This document shows positions 42,827-50,591 of a stretch of DNA of 64,000 bases, piece after piece (within the stretch, counting starts at the first letter, position 1; each line of letters begins with the position of its first letter). The DNA is taken from NCBI RefSeq assembly GCF_024648825.1, contig NZ_JANBBE010000001.1, positions 1,736,001 through 1,800,000 on the forward strand, in the 5' to 3' direction. The DNA is from Lentzea californiensis. GTDB taxonomy: Bacteria > Actinomycetota > Actinomycetes > Mycobacteriales > Pseudonocardiaceae. A model generated the notes under the pieces. That model was not told the origin of the DNA, ran no database searches, and saw only the letters and a program-made list of their open reading frames with translations. The position numbers were made by a program, and so were the translations under genes.

Positions 42827-43281
42827 TGCGTCTGGCGATCGTGCTCGCGGCGTTGCCCGTGGCGCTGGTCCTGCACCTGGAGTCCTCGTCGATCGCGCCG
42901 CTGGTGATCGTCACCGTGCTGACGGTGCTCACCGCGTTGATGCCGGGGAGCGCCGGGGCGGCGTTGCTGATCGGCTACGCGGCGGTGGCGACGGCGTTCG
43001 CCGACGGCCACCCGTTGCGGCTCGCGGTGCTGGTCCTGATTCCGGCGCTGCACCTCATTCACGTGACGTCCGCGCTCGCCGCGGTCGTTCCGGTGAAAAC
43101 GAGGATCGAGCCCGCTGCGCTGAAAGCACCAGCGCGCCGGTTCGCCATTGTCCAAGTGATCACATTCGCCGTCACGGCCTTCGCCGCGTTCGTCCCATCG
43201 GGTACCGGCGTCGGGCTCGTGGAAGTGCTCGGACTGGGCGCTCTGACGGTCGTGATCGGGGTCATCGCGCTGAGGATCTGA
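42820..43281 (+). CDS. Hydrophobic membrane protein of the MoxR/DUF58 operon
   Basis: A 153-residue protein with about five membrane helices (LAIVLAALPVALVLHL, LVIVTVLTVLTALMP, ALLIGYAAVATAF, AVLVLIPALHLIHV, VEVLGLGALTVVIGVIAL). No recognised family. It begins seven bases inside the DUF58 gene; an ATG six bases later is equally possible. Last gene of the operon. Confidence 0.75.
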   Translation: MLMRLAIVLAALPVALVLHLESSSIAPLVIVTVLTVLTALMPGSAGAALLIGYAAVATAFADGHPLRLAVLVLIPALHLIHVTSALAAVVPVKTRIEPAALKAPARRFAIVQVITFAVTAFAAFVPSGTGVGLVEVLGLGALTVVIGVIALRI

Positions 43282-43423
43282 ATCGACTCTCTCAGGCAGA
43301 ACACCTCGACTTCGGGTGGAGGCGCAGGTCAGCCGCGATCGTGTCCCGCATCACCCGGCGACGGTAGTCACAACGGCCCCTTCGGACGCGCGAAAAAGGG
43401 GGTCCTGGTGCGACCATGTGTGT

Positions 43424-44749
43424 ATGGCTGCTGTGAAGTCGCACCCCACTCGGATTGTCATTGTCGGCGGTGGGTACGTCGGGATGTACACGGCTCTCGG
43501 ACTGCAGAAGAAACTGCGCTCCGGTGAGGCGTCCGTGACGGTAATCGACCCGCAGCCGCACATGACCTACCAGCCCTTCCTGCCTGAGGCGGCGGCCGGC
43601 TCGATCGAGCCGCGCCACGTCGTCGCTCCACTGCGCAAGGTGCTCAAGCGCTGCCACGTCGTCACCGGCCGCGTCACGAAGATCGAGCACGCGCGCAAGA
43701 TCGTGACCACCGAGCTGTCGGACGGTCACGTCGAGGAGATCGAGTACGACGTGCTCGTCTCCGCGCTGGGTGCGATCTCACGCACGCTCCCGATCCCCGG
43801 CCTGGCCGAGGTCGGCATCGGCATGAAGACGATCGGCGAGGCGATCTACGTCCGCAACCACGTGCTGTCGCGCCTGGACCAGGCAGCGAGCACGAACAAC
43901 GCGGACCTGCGCAAGAAGCTCCTGAGCTTCGTCGTCATCGGTGGTGGCTTCGCGGGCATCGAGACGCTCGCCGAGCTCGAGGACATGACGCGGTATGCGC
44001 TTCGGTACTACGAGGGCATCAAGCCCGAAGAGATGAACTGGGTCCTGGTCGAGGCCGCCGGGCGGATCATGCCCGAGGTGTCCGCCAAGCTCGGCGCGTG
44101 GACCGTCGAGGCGCTGGAGAAGCGCGGCATGAAGATCTACCTCGACACCCGCGTGAAGTCGCTCGAGGGCGGTCACGTCATCCTCGACGACGGCACCGAG
44201 TTCGACTCGGACACGATCATCTGGACCGCCGGCATGAAGGCGAACCCGGTGCTGCGCAACACGGACCTCCCGCTCGACGAGCGCGGCCGCGTCCGGTGCA
44301 CCGCCGCCATGCAGGTGCAGGGCCTCGAAGGCGTGTGGGCCGCCGGTGACTGCTCCGCGGTGCCGGACCTCTCGCGCACCGAGGAGGACCCGACGGCGAC
44401 GTGCGTGCCGAACGCGCAGCACGCCATCCGCCAGTCGAAGCTGCTGGCGAAGAACATCGTCGCGTCGCTGCGCGGCCAGAAGCCGAAGGACTACTTCCAC
44501 AAGTACCTCGGCTCGGTCGCGGGCCTCGGCCTCTACAAGGGCGTGGCGGACGTGTTCGGCCTGCGCTTCAAGGGCGTGCCGGCGTGGTTCATGCACCGCA
44601 GCTACCACGTGATGTTCATGCCGACCGTGAACCGCAAGCTCCGCGTGCTGATGGACTGGACGCAGGCGCTGTTCTACGGCCGCGAGATCGTCGCCCTGGG
44701 CCAGATCAACGACCCGAAGTCGGACTTCGATCGCGCAGTGCAGTCCTAG
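43424..44749 (+). CDS. ndh: Type II NADH dehydrogenase (NDH-2)
   Basis: A 441-residue flavoprotein with two dinucleotide folds: RIVIVGGGYVGMYTALGL (FAD) at about residues 10-28 and SFVVIGGGFAGIETLAEL (NADH) near 170. PHMTYQPFLPEAAAGSIEPRHVVAPLR and GVWAAGDCSAVPDLS complete the FAD site. The C-terminus has an amphipathic membrane-binding region (VLMDWTQALFYGREIVAL). It passes electrons from NADH to quinone without pumping protons. The ATG at 43424 has little RBS. Confidence 0.92.
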   Translation: MAAVKSHPTRIVIVGGGYVGMYTALGLQKKLRSGEASVTVIDPQPHMTYQPFLPEAAAGSIEPRHVVAPLRKVLKRCHVVTGRVTKIEHARKIVTTELSDGHVEEIEYDVLVSALGAISRTLPIPGLAEVGIGMKTIGEAIYVRNHVLSRLDQAASTNNADLRKKLLSFVVIGGGFAGIETLAELEDMTRYALRYYEGIKPEEMNWVLVEAAGRIMPEVSAKLGAWTVEALEKRGMKIYLDTRVKSLEGGHVILDDGTEFDSDTIIWTAGMKANPVLRNTDLPLDERGRVRCTAAMQVQGLEGVWAAGDCSAVPDLSRTEEDPTATCVPNAQHAIRQSKLLAKNIVASLRGQKPKDYFHKYLGSVAGLGLYKGVADVFGLRFKGVPAWFMHRSYHVMFMPTVNRKLRVLMDWTQALFYGREIVALGQINDPKSDFDRAVQS

Positions 44750-44862
44750 TCTTAACTCTCTGTGAGTGACGTCGTGCCCCGGACGATCTCCTCGTTCGGG
44801 GCACTCGTCTGACCTGAGGGCGGAACTTGAGCGCCCAATCGGAGTAAGCTCCGAGGGTCGTC

Positions 44863-44868
44863 TTGACA
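44863..44868 (+). promoter_or_regulatory. Candidate -35 element (TTGACA) of the peptide/ATP-grasp pair
   Basis: A perfect TTGACA lies 81 bp before the 40-codon gene, after a short hairpin (44839-44853 region, CGGAG...CTCCG) that may end the ndh transcript. A matching -10 is not clear. It suggests the peptide and ligase genes are transcribed separately from ndh. Confidence 0.3.
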
Positions 44869-44948
44869 TTGCGTTACGTGTTTCGGAGACTACGGCTGGT
44901 GCATCACCTGAATGCGTGATTCGCCATGTGGGGAGAGAGGTGATCCCG

Positions 44949-45071
44949 ATGTCTCTCGAGGAGCTGGCCGCACAGCTTCGTCGCGGTGAGATCGAGGACC
45001 CCGCGTTGGCGCAGTACGCCGCAGAGTACGCGCAGGCGGGGCAAGTTTTCCGCAGCAAGAAGGACGATTGA
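44949..45071 (+). CDS. 40-residue peptide, possible RiPP precursor
   Basis: A small gene with a strong ribosome-binding site (GAGAGGTGAT) before the ATG at 44949. The product has an acidic/hydrophobic helical N-terminal part (MSLEELAAQLRRGE) and a polar C-terminus ending AGQVFRSKKDD. Its stop overlaps the start of an MvdD-like ATP-grasp gene in TTGA, so the two are translationally coupled. The C-terminal Ser/Lys/Lys next to Asp/Asp would suit side-chain ester or amide crosslinks of the graspetide kind. That is inference: no known leader motif is present, and a structural or regulatory small protein remains possible. Confidence 0.6.
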   Translation: MSLEELAAQLRRGEIEDPALAQYAAEYAQAGQVFRSKKDD

Positions 45072-46171
45072 GCAGGTCGGCTGACGGGCGGGTGCCAGGT
45101 GCCCCGTCCGAGGCTGCCAGACCACTGCTGCTGCAGGGTCAGGAATACCTCTTCCGCTCCCCGCCCAAGTGTCTGGACTTCCAGGAACAGGTTCACCGCC
45201 TCGGCATGGTCGACGAGGGCGACGGCAACCCGCAACCCTGCGTGCTCGTGCTGGCCCGCGCCGCCGACATGGAGATGAACGAACTCTCCATCGCCCTGGC
45301 GGAGCGCGGCATCCGCATGGCGAGGATCGACGCCGACCGCTGCGTCGACCTGCCCCTCACGGTCTACACCGACCAGCCCCTGGTCGAACTGGACCGCTGG
45401 CTGCTGCGCCCCCTGCTGGTCTGGCGCCGCCACTTCGAGCTCTCCGCCGTCCCAGTGGAACCAGGCACTCTGGCCGGCGCCTACGCGGTCGACCAGTGGG
45501 CCTCAGTGGCCAACTGGCTGTCCTCACGCTCCGACTGGGCGCATGTGAACCCGTCCCGCTTCTCGACGCACCTGGACCGCCTGACGCAGCTCTCCGACGC
45601 GTCCACCTTCGGCCTGCGAGTACCGCGCACGGCCGTGACGACCCGCCCAGGCCGAACCCGCCCAGGAGGCGGCGCCTGCATCGTCAAAACGGCGGGCAGA
45701 CACCTCCTGGAACCACGCCCAGGCGTACAACACGGCCTGTTCCCACGCCCGCTGGAAACCTCCCGCGCCTCCGACGCCCCAGAGCCGGCACCGGTGATCG
45801 TCCAGGAGTACGTGCCCTCCGAGACGGAACTCCGCGTGTTCGTCGTAGGCGAGCAGTGCCTGGCCTACCAGGTGGACAAGCTGGACCCGGCCCAACTCTG
45901 GGTGGACCCCGACGCGGTCCGCGTCACGCCGACCACGGTCCCCGCGTCCCTCTCGGACAAGCTCCTGGCGCTGGCCCGTCACTGGCGCGTCCAGGTGGCG
46001 GCGTTCGACCTGCTCGTGACCGGCGGTGACCACGTGTTCCTGGAGATCAACGTCAACTGCGACTGGCGCTGGTTCGAACACAGGGCAGGCGACAACAGCG
46101 TCTCCACGGCCGTGCACGACTGGGTGGCGCTCCGCTTCAAGGAGCTGCTCGGCGCGGGGAGGGCACGCTGA
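45068..46171 (+). CDS. ATP-grasp ligase, MvdD/graspetide-synthetase-like
   Basis: A 367-residue ATP-grasp protein. It starts at a TTG coupled to the peptide stop. After about 55 N-terminal residues the pre-grasp domain reads CVLVLARAADMEMNELSIALAERGI, with WLLRPLLVWRRHF and STHLDRLTQLSDASTFGLRVPRTAVTT, a layout shared with MvdC/MvdD-type RiPP ligases. ATP-site elements are CIVKTAGRHLLEP, VIVQEYVPSETELRVFVVG and FLEINVNCDWRWFE near residues 325-338 (Glu and Asn metal ligands). Such enzymes join acid and amine or hydroxyl side chains in peptides. Substrate is inferred from the adjacent 40-residue gene. Confidence 0.78.
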   Translation: MSRSADGRVPGAPSEAARPLLLQGQEYLFRSPPKCLDFQEQVHRLGMVDEGDGNPQPCVLVLARAADMEMNELSIALAERGIRMARIDADRCVDLPLTVYTDQPLVELDRWLLRPLLVWRRHFELSAVPVEPGTLAGAYAVDQWASVANWLSSRSDWAHVNPSRFSTHLDRLTQLSDASTFGLRVPRTAVTTRPGRTRPGGGACIVKTAGRHLLEPRPGVQHGLFPRPLETSRASDAPEPAPVIVQEYVPSETELRVFVVGEQCLAYQVDKLDPAQLWVDPDAVRVTPTTVPASLSDKLLALARHWRVQVAAFDLLVTGGDHVFLEINVNCDWRWFEHRAGDNSVSTAVHDWVALRFKELLGAGRAR

Positions 46172-46289
46172 TGTCCGGGACCGTTCGACGCTTAGCCGGA
46201 TGCTCGCTCTAGTCCAATTCGCTGGGCCGCTCGGGCGAGAAACGACCATCCGCTCACACAAGCCGACGATCAAGGCCTAGGCTCACCGC

Positions 46290-46366
46290 GCCCCCGTAGC
46301 CCAATCGGTAGAGGCAGGTCCCTTAAAAGGATCACAGTACGGGTTCGAATCCCGTCGGGGGCACCA
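46290..46366 (+). tRNA. tRNA with anticodon UAA and a short variable arm
   Basis: A full cloverleaf can be drawn: acceptor 46290-46296 with 46356-46362 (7 bp), D arm 46299-46315 (3 bp stem), anticodon stem 46317-46321 with 46329-46333 (one G-U), loop CTTAAAA with anticodon TAA at 46324-46326, variable loop of five bases, T stem 46339-46343 with 46351-46355 and TTCGAAT loop, A73 and encoded CCA. By anticodon it would read UUA (Leu). Bacterial tRNA-Leu is class II with a long variable arm, which is missing here, so the amino acid charged is uncertain. Confidence 0.85.
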
Positions 46367-46679
46367 ACGTTCACCTGTATGGATCATAGTCTGACCTGCA
46401 AAAACGCTATCAGGCGATGATCTTGTGACTCCTCGTGACCGCTCGTTCGCGCCAGCTTTTCGGCAGTCGTCGTGCCGAAGTGGTGCCGAGCCGCCGCTGT
46501 CAGCACCTGTGTTGGTGATCACAAGTGCCATGGAATGACGAGGATGACGACAGAGCTGCTGTGGGCTCGAGTGCAACTGTCACCCTGATGGGTAACACGC
46601 ATATGGGTTACGTGCGATCTTGTGGTTACCGATTGTGCAACATGCGGCCTCGTGTCGTGAGGGTGGTGGCCCGTTCCCC
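46367..46679. other. Gene-free stretch between tRNA and the MrcB-like gene
   Basis: 313 bp, less GC-rich than its surroundings. I see no supported gene. The minus-strand frame 46283-46576 is only the tRNA read backwards plus extension. A pair of near-direct repeats (GGGTAACACG at about 46589 and GGGTTACGTG at about 46605) precedes the next gene and could be an operator. No integrase or second copy of the tRNA 3' end is visible. Confidence 0.4.
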
Positions 46680-47783
46680 ATGCGTGAGCTCCTGCGCGAT
46701 GTCCTGCTGCTCCAGCGCGAGTGGACCTCCAAGAACACGCCCGCAATGGAGAAGCGCGGCCGGCTGGTTCGGCACGGCGTGGCGAACTGGCTGCGAGAGC
46801 AGTTGCCCGCGCTCAGGCGTGCGGCGCCTGTCGAGATCGACTGGGGGGTGCAGGCGAAGGACGCCACGGGTGGCAAGGCCGAGATCCCCTGGGCACGGGT
46901 GCATTCGCTCGCTCGCTCGCAGTCGGCGACCATCGGGTGGTACGTCGTCTACCTGTTCGGGGCGCAGAGTGAACGCGTCTACCTGTCGTTGATGCAGGGC
47001 GCGACGCGTTGGGAGAACACCGAGTTCCCCGCTCGTCCGAAGCAGGAGCTGCTGCAGCGAGCGCGCTGGGCGCGGGACATGCTCAAGGTACGGTTGGATG
47101 TACGTCCGGATCTGGTCACGGTGATCGAGCTCAAGGCGCGCGGACGGAAGTTGGGGCCTGCGTACGAGAACGGCACCGTCGTGGCGTTCGAGTACTCGTT
47201 GGAGGAGTTGCCTTCTGACGAGGTGCTCGCCGCCGATCTGCTCTTCCTCGGCTCCGTTCTCAGCGAGCTGTACGAGATCCTGGACCTAGCTGTCGATCTT
47301 CCCCCAGGCGACCCCGCTCCGGAGATCGCCGATGCGGAGGTCGAGGCTGGACGGTCGGCGGGAAAGGCCCGGCGGGGGCAGGGACTCAGGTTCGACGCGG
47401 GCGAGCGGATCGCGATCGAACGGCGTGCCGTCGATCTGGCCATGCAGCACCTCGTGGCGCAGGGGTACTCGGTCAAGGACGTCGGTGCCACCAGGTCGTA
47501 CGACCTCGATGCCCGGCGCGGCGAGGAGCATCTGTACGTCGAGGTCAAGGGCACCACGACGAAGTGGACGGACACCTCCGAGATCATGCTGACGCGCAAC
47601 GAGGTCGAGCTCCACCTGCGCGAGTACCCGCGCACCATGCTGGTGATCGTCAGCCGCATCGTGCTCGACCACTCGGTCACGCCGCCCGCTGCCTCGGGTG
47701 GCGAGTTGCGGGTCGTCCACCCGTGGAAGATCGTGGAGCCCAACCTGACGCCGGTGTCCTACCGGTACCTCGTCGGCGAGTGA
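46680..47783 (+). CDS. MrcB-like N-domain / DUF3883 C-domain protein (putative restriction-defence)
   Basis: A 367-residue protein. Residues 1-190 resemble the DNA-recognition MrcB-type N-terminal domain (LQREWTSKNTPAMEKRG, IPWARVHSLARSQSATIGWYVVYLF, VYLSLMQGATRW). Residues 265-360 are a DUF3883 nuclease-like domain with YDLDARRGEEHLYVEVKGT (Asp, then E-x-K) and VELHLREYPRTMLVIVSRI. This pairing suggests modification-dependent DNA recognition, but activity is unproven. The ATG at 46680 is used; a TTG at 46620 is less likely. It stands alone, directly after a tRNA gene. Confidence 0.75.
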   Translation: MRELLRDVLLLQREWTSKNTPAMEKRGRLVRHGVANWLREQLPALRRAAPVEIDWGVQAKDATGGKAEIPWARVHSLARSQSATIGWYVVYLFGAQSERVYLSLMQGATRWENTEFPARPKQELLQRARWARDMLKVRLDVRPDLVTVIELKARGRKLGPAYENGTVVAFEYSLEELPSDEVLAADLLFLGSVLSELYEILDLAVDLPPGDPAPEIADAEVEAGRSAGKARRGQGLRFDAGERIAIERRAVDLAMQHLVAQGYSVKDVGATRSYDLDARRGEEHLYVEVKGTTTKWTDTSEIMLTRNEVELHLREYPRTMLVIVSRIVLDHSVTPPAASGGELRVVHPWKIVEPNLTPVSYRYLVGE

Positions 47784-47799
47784 CGCTAACGTTGGCGCC

Positions 47800-48285
47800 G
47801 TGGCAGTTCCGGACGCCCTGCGCCGCGTCTTCGCGTTCCTGATCATGCCCGTGCTCGGCTACCTGCTCGGGGCGACGATCTTCACCCACTTCTGGGACAA
47901 GGTCGAGATCGCGGACGCCGACCTCACCGTCACGGCGTTGTCGTGCCAGGAGTACGGGCCTGTGACATGGCGCGGTTTCGGGTTCGTTTCCGAGTGCCGG
48001 GCCAGGGTGCAGTACAAGGTCGGCGGTGGTGCCACGGTCGCGACGGTGCGCGGGTTCCTCGCCTCTCACCTCGTCGGCGAACCGGTGGTGGTGCGTGAGT
48101 TCCGGCGTGGCGAGGTGACGCCGGAGCGGCCCTCCGCGGGCTGGGGGATCGCCCTGGTCGTGCTGTTCGGCGGGGTTTGGCTGTACCTGTGCGCCTGGGT
48201 TGCTCGGCCGTTGGTGCCCGACCGGTGGGTCACCAGGTCGGGCGGGCCGTCACGCCTCCGTCCACCACCAGGTCGTGCCCGGTGA
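47800..48285 (+). CDS. Two-helix membrane protein (DUF6346-like)
   Basis: A 161-residue protein with an N-terminal membrane helix (FAFLIMPVLGYLLGATIF), an extracytoplasmic middle with two Cys (LSCQEYGP, SECRARV), and a second helix (WGIALVVLFGGVWLYLCAW). It looks like the uncharacterised DUF6346 group; I am not certain. The last 56 bases overlap the 3' end of the convergent SDR gene. Confidence 0.65.
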   Translation: MAVPDALRRVFAFLIMPVLGYLLGATIFTHFWDKVEIADADLTVTALSCQEYGPVTWRGFGFVSECRARVQYKVGGGATVATVRGFLASHLVGEPVVVREFRRGEVTPERPSAGWGIALVVLFGGVWLYLCAWVARPLVPDRWVTRSGGPSRLRPPPGRAR

Positions 48286-48913
48286 TCCACCGGGCCATGT
48301 CCGAAGCCAGGAACACGCACGCGTCCCCGACGTCCTCCGGCGTCCCGAGGCGGCCCAACGGCGCGGCGGCCTCCCACCGCGCCACACCGGAAGGCCACTG
48401 CTCCGCGATGCCCGGCCGCGTGATCAGGCCGGGCGACACCGTGTTCACGCGGATGCCGCGCCCGCCGTACTCCAGCGCGGCGGCGCGGGCGTGCATGATC
48501 AGGCCCGCCTTCGACACGGCGTAGTGGGCGTGGCCGGGGGCGGGGTGTGTGCCCTCGATCGACGCGATGTGCGTGACCGAGCCGCCTGCCGGTAGGTGTG
48601 CCACCGCGGCCTGGGTGACGGCGAACGGTGCCATCAGGTTGATGTCCATCACGGACTGCCATTGCGCGGACGTCATGTCGGGCAACGGTTCCACGGGCTG
48701 GATGCCGGCGTTGTTCACGACCGCGTCCAGCCTGCCGTGCTGACCGAAGGCCTCTTCGACCACGCGCTGGGCCGACGTGCGCAGGTCGCCGTCGTCCGTG
48801 CCGGTGTGGTGCACGACCTGGGCGCCCGCGGCGGTGAAGCGGCGGACGATGCCGGCGCCGATGGTGCCGTGGCTGCCGGTGACCAGCACTACCTTGCCGC
48901 TGAGATCGATCAC
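48230..48913 (-). CDS. SDR family oxidoreductase
   Basis: A 227-residue short-chain dehydrogenase: VLVTGSHGTIGAGIVRRF, NNAGIQPVEP, catalytic Ser in HIASIEG and Tyr/Lys in HYAVSKAG, ending WITGHDLVVDGG. The GTG start overlaps the stop of the upstream phosphatase gene in GTGA, so the two are co-translated. Substrate unknown; a polyol or sugar is possible given the inositol phosphatase partner. Confidence 0.86.
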   Translation of the reverse strand: MIDLSGKVVLVTGSHGTIGAGIVRRFTAAGAQVVHHTGTDDGDLRTSAQRVVEEAFGQHGRLDAVVNNAGIQPVEPLPDMTSAQWQSVMDINLMAPFAVTQAAVAHLPAGGSVTHIASIEGTHPAPGHAHYAVSKAGLIMHARAAALEYGGRGIRVNTVSPGLITRPGIAEQWPSGVARWEAAAPLGRLGTPEDVGDACVFLASDMARWITGHDLVVDGGVTARPTW

Positions 48914-49659
48914 GAGACGATGCCCTTCACGCCCGAAGCCAACCAGTCGACGATCTCACCCCGGCCCGCCGCGAACGCGTTGGCCGCGATCTCCACGAAC
49001 CGGCCTCCCGCCTCACGGACCAGCACCGCACCTGCCGCCGTGTCCCAGGGGAACACGCCGATGTTCGCCACGGCGTCCGCCCGGCCCGCCGCCACCCAGG
49101 CGAGCGACAGGGCCGTCGAGTAGACGCGGCGCACGTCCGCGATCTCCATCAGCTCGGCCAGCAGTTCCATCTCGCCCGAGTAAGGGCTGCCGGGCAGCGG
49201 GATGTCGGTCAGCACCAGAGGGCGCGGGCTCTCGGCGGGAGTGATCACCAGGCCGGTCGACCGGACGCTGAACGGCACGCCGTGAGCCGCGGTGAAGAGT
49301 TCGTCGCGGAACGGGTCGAGCACGCAGCCGGCCACCAGCACGCCGTCCACGGCCGCGGCCACCGAGATGCACGACAGGGGCAGGCCGCGCACGAAGTTCC
49401 GCGTGCCGTCGATGGGGTCGACGAACCAGGTGACCGCGGCCGTGGCCGACCCCAGTTCCTCGCCGACGACCGCCGAGCCGGGCGCGCCGGACATGAGCGC
49501 GGCCCGCAGGAACGCCTCGACCTCGACGTCGGCGTTGCTGACCTGGTCGAAGTCGCCCTTGGCGGACACGTCGACCTCGACGGAGCGCAGCAGGGCGGCG
49601 GCGTCCACGCACGACTGCGCGGCCAGCGAGAGGAGATCGGGAGGAGTCACGGGGCCCAT
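48910..49659 (-). CDS. Inositol monophosphatase family protein
   Basis: A 249-residue Mg2+-dependent phosphatase: VVGEELGS (first metal Glu), WFVDPIDGTRNFVRGLP (D-P-I-D-G-T) and FPWDTAAGAVLVREAGG (W-D-x-A-A-G). The family hydrolyses inositol-, histidinol- or adenosine-phosphates. Start at the ATG at 49659; divergent from the SGNH lipase gene. Confidence 0.9.
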   Translation of the reverse strand: MGPVTPPDLLSLAAQSCVDAAALLRSVEVDVSAKGDFDQVSNADVEVEAFLRAALMSGAPGSAVVGEELGSATAAVTWFVDPIDGTRNFVRGLPLSCISVAAAVDGVLVAGCVLDPFRDELFTAAHGVPFSVRSTGLVITPAESPRPLVLTDIPLPGSPYSGEMELLAELMEIADVRRVYSTALSLAWVAAGRADAVANIGVFPWDTAAGAVLVREAGGRFVEIAANAFAAGRGEIVDWLASGVKGIVS

Positions 49660-49766
49660 TGTGATCGGTCACAAACACGACCGGATGACTCTGGGCAGAG
49701 TCCTACCCGCGTCAGTGACCTGAGCCACCACGATGAGCTGACCTGACAACGACGTTGGAGGACTGG

Positions 49767-50591
49767 ATGCGAATCGTGGCCGGGTTGGCTGTCGTGGCGA
49801 TGTTGGTCGCCGGAACAAGCACCGCACAGGCGGACACGCTCGACTACGTGGCGTTGGGGGACTCGGCGGCGGCCGGGCCGCTGATCCCGAACCAGGACCC
49901 TGCGCTGTGGTGCCTGCGCAGCAGCAACGACAACTACCCGCAGGTCGCCGCGAAGCTCCTGAACGCGAAGCTCACCGACGTCACCTGTTCCGGGGCGAAG
50001 ACGGAAGACTTCGCCGGGCGGCAGTTCGGGTTCGTGGCGCCGCAGTACGACGCGCTGAAGTCCACCACGGACCTGGTGTCGATCACCATCGGCGGCAACG
50101 ACGTGGGGCTCGTGCAGACCGCGCTCGGCTGCATCAACCTCCTGCCGGAACCCGTCGGGCTCTCCTGCAAGGCACGGCTCACGGCCGGCGGTGACCAGGT
50201 CGCCGCGGCCATCGCCCAGTGGGCACCGGAGTTCGGCGCGGCCCTCGACGAGGTCAAGCGGCGGGCACCGCACGCGAAGGTCCTCGTCACCGGCTACGGC
50301 ACCTACATCCGGCCCGGCGGCTGCTACCCGGTCCAGCCGATCTGGGCCCGCGACGCCGACTACCTGCAGGGATCGGTGAACCTGCTCAGCGCGACGGCCA
50401 AGGCCGAGGCCGAGAAGCGCGGTGCGACCTACGTCGACCTCGCGGCCGTCAGCGTCGGGCACGACACGTGCGCCAAGCCCGCCGACCGGTACCTGGAGGG
50501 CCTGGTCCCGACGACGATCGCGGCGCCGTTGCACCCGAACGCGGCGGGCATGGCGGCGTTCGGCAAGGCAGTCGCCCAGGCCGTGCGGTGA
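49767..50591 (+). CDS. Secreted SGNH/GDSL-family lipase-esterase
   Basis: A 274-residue exported hydrolase. The signal peptide MRIVAGLAVVAMLVAGTSTAQA is followed by block I YVALGDSAAAGP (Ser), block III ITIGGNDVG (Asn) and block V LHPNAAGMAAF (His). Six cysteines suggest three disulfides, as in the Streptomyces SGNH lipase. The ATG at 49767 has TTGGAGG upstream. It overlaps the next lipase gene in GTGA. Confidence 0.9.
   Translation: MRIVAGLAVVAMLVAGTSTAQADTLDYVALGDSAAAGPLIPNQDPALWCLRSSNDNYPQVAAKLLNAKLTDVTCSGAKTEDFAGRQFGFVAPQYDALKSTTDLVSITIGGNDVGLVQTALGCINLLPEPVGLSCKARLTAGGDQVAAAIAQWAPEFGAALDEVKRRAPHAKVLVTGYGTYIRPGGCYPVQPIWARDADYLQGSVNLLSATAKAEAEKRGATYVDLAAVSVGHDTCAKPADRYLEGLVPTTIAAPLHPNAAGMAAFGKAVAQAVR

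Noticed and set aside
46283-46576. 97-codon minus-strand frame ending over the tRNA
   Set aside because: Its C-terminal part is the tRNA read backwards (PRRDSNPY type), a common false gene.
46290-47783. Integrated element using the tRNA as attachment site
   Set aside because: No integrase, excisionase or second copy of the tRNA 3' end could be found in the window; only the position and base composition hint at it.
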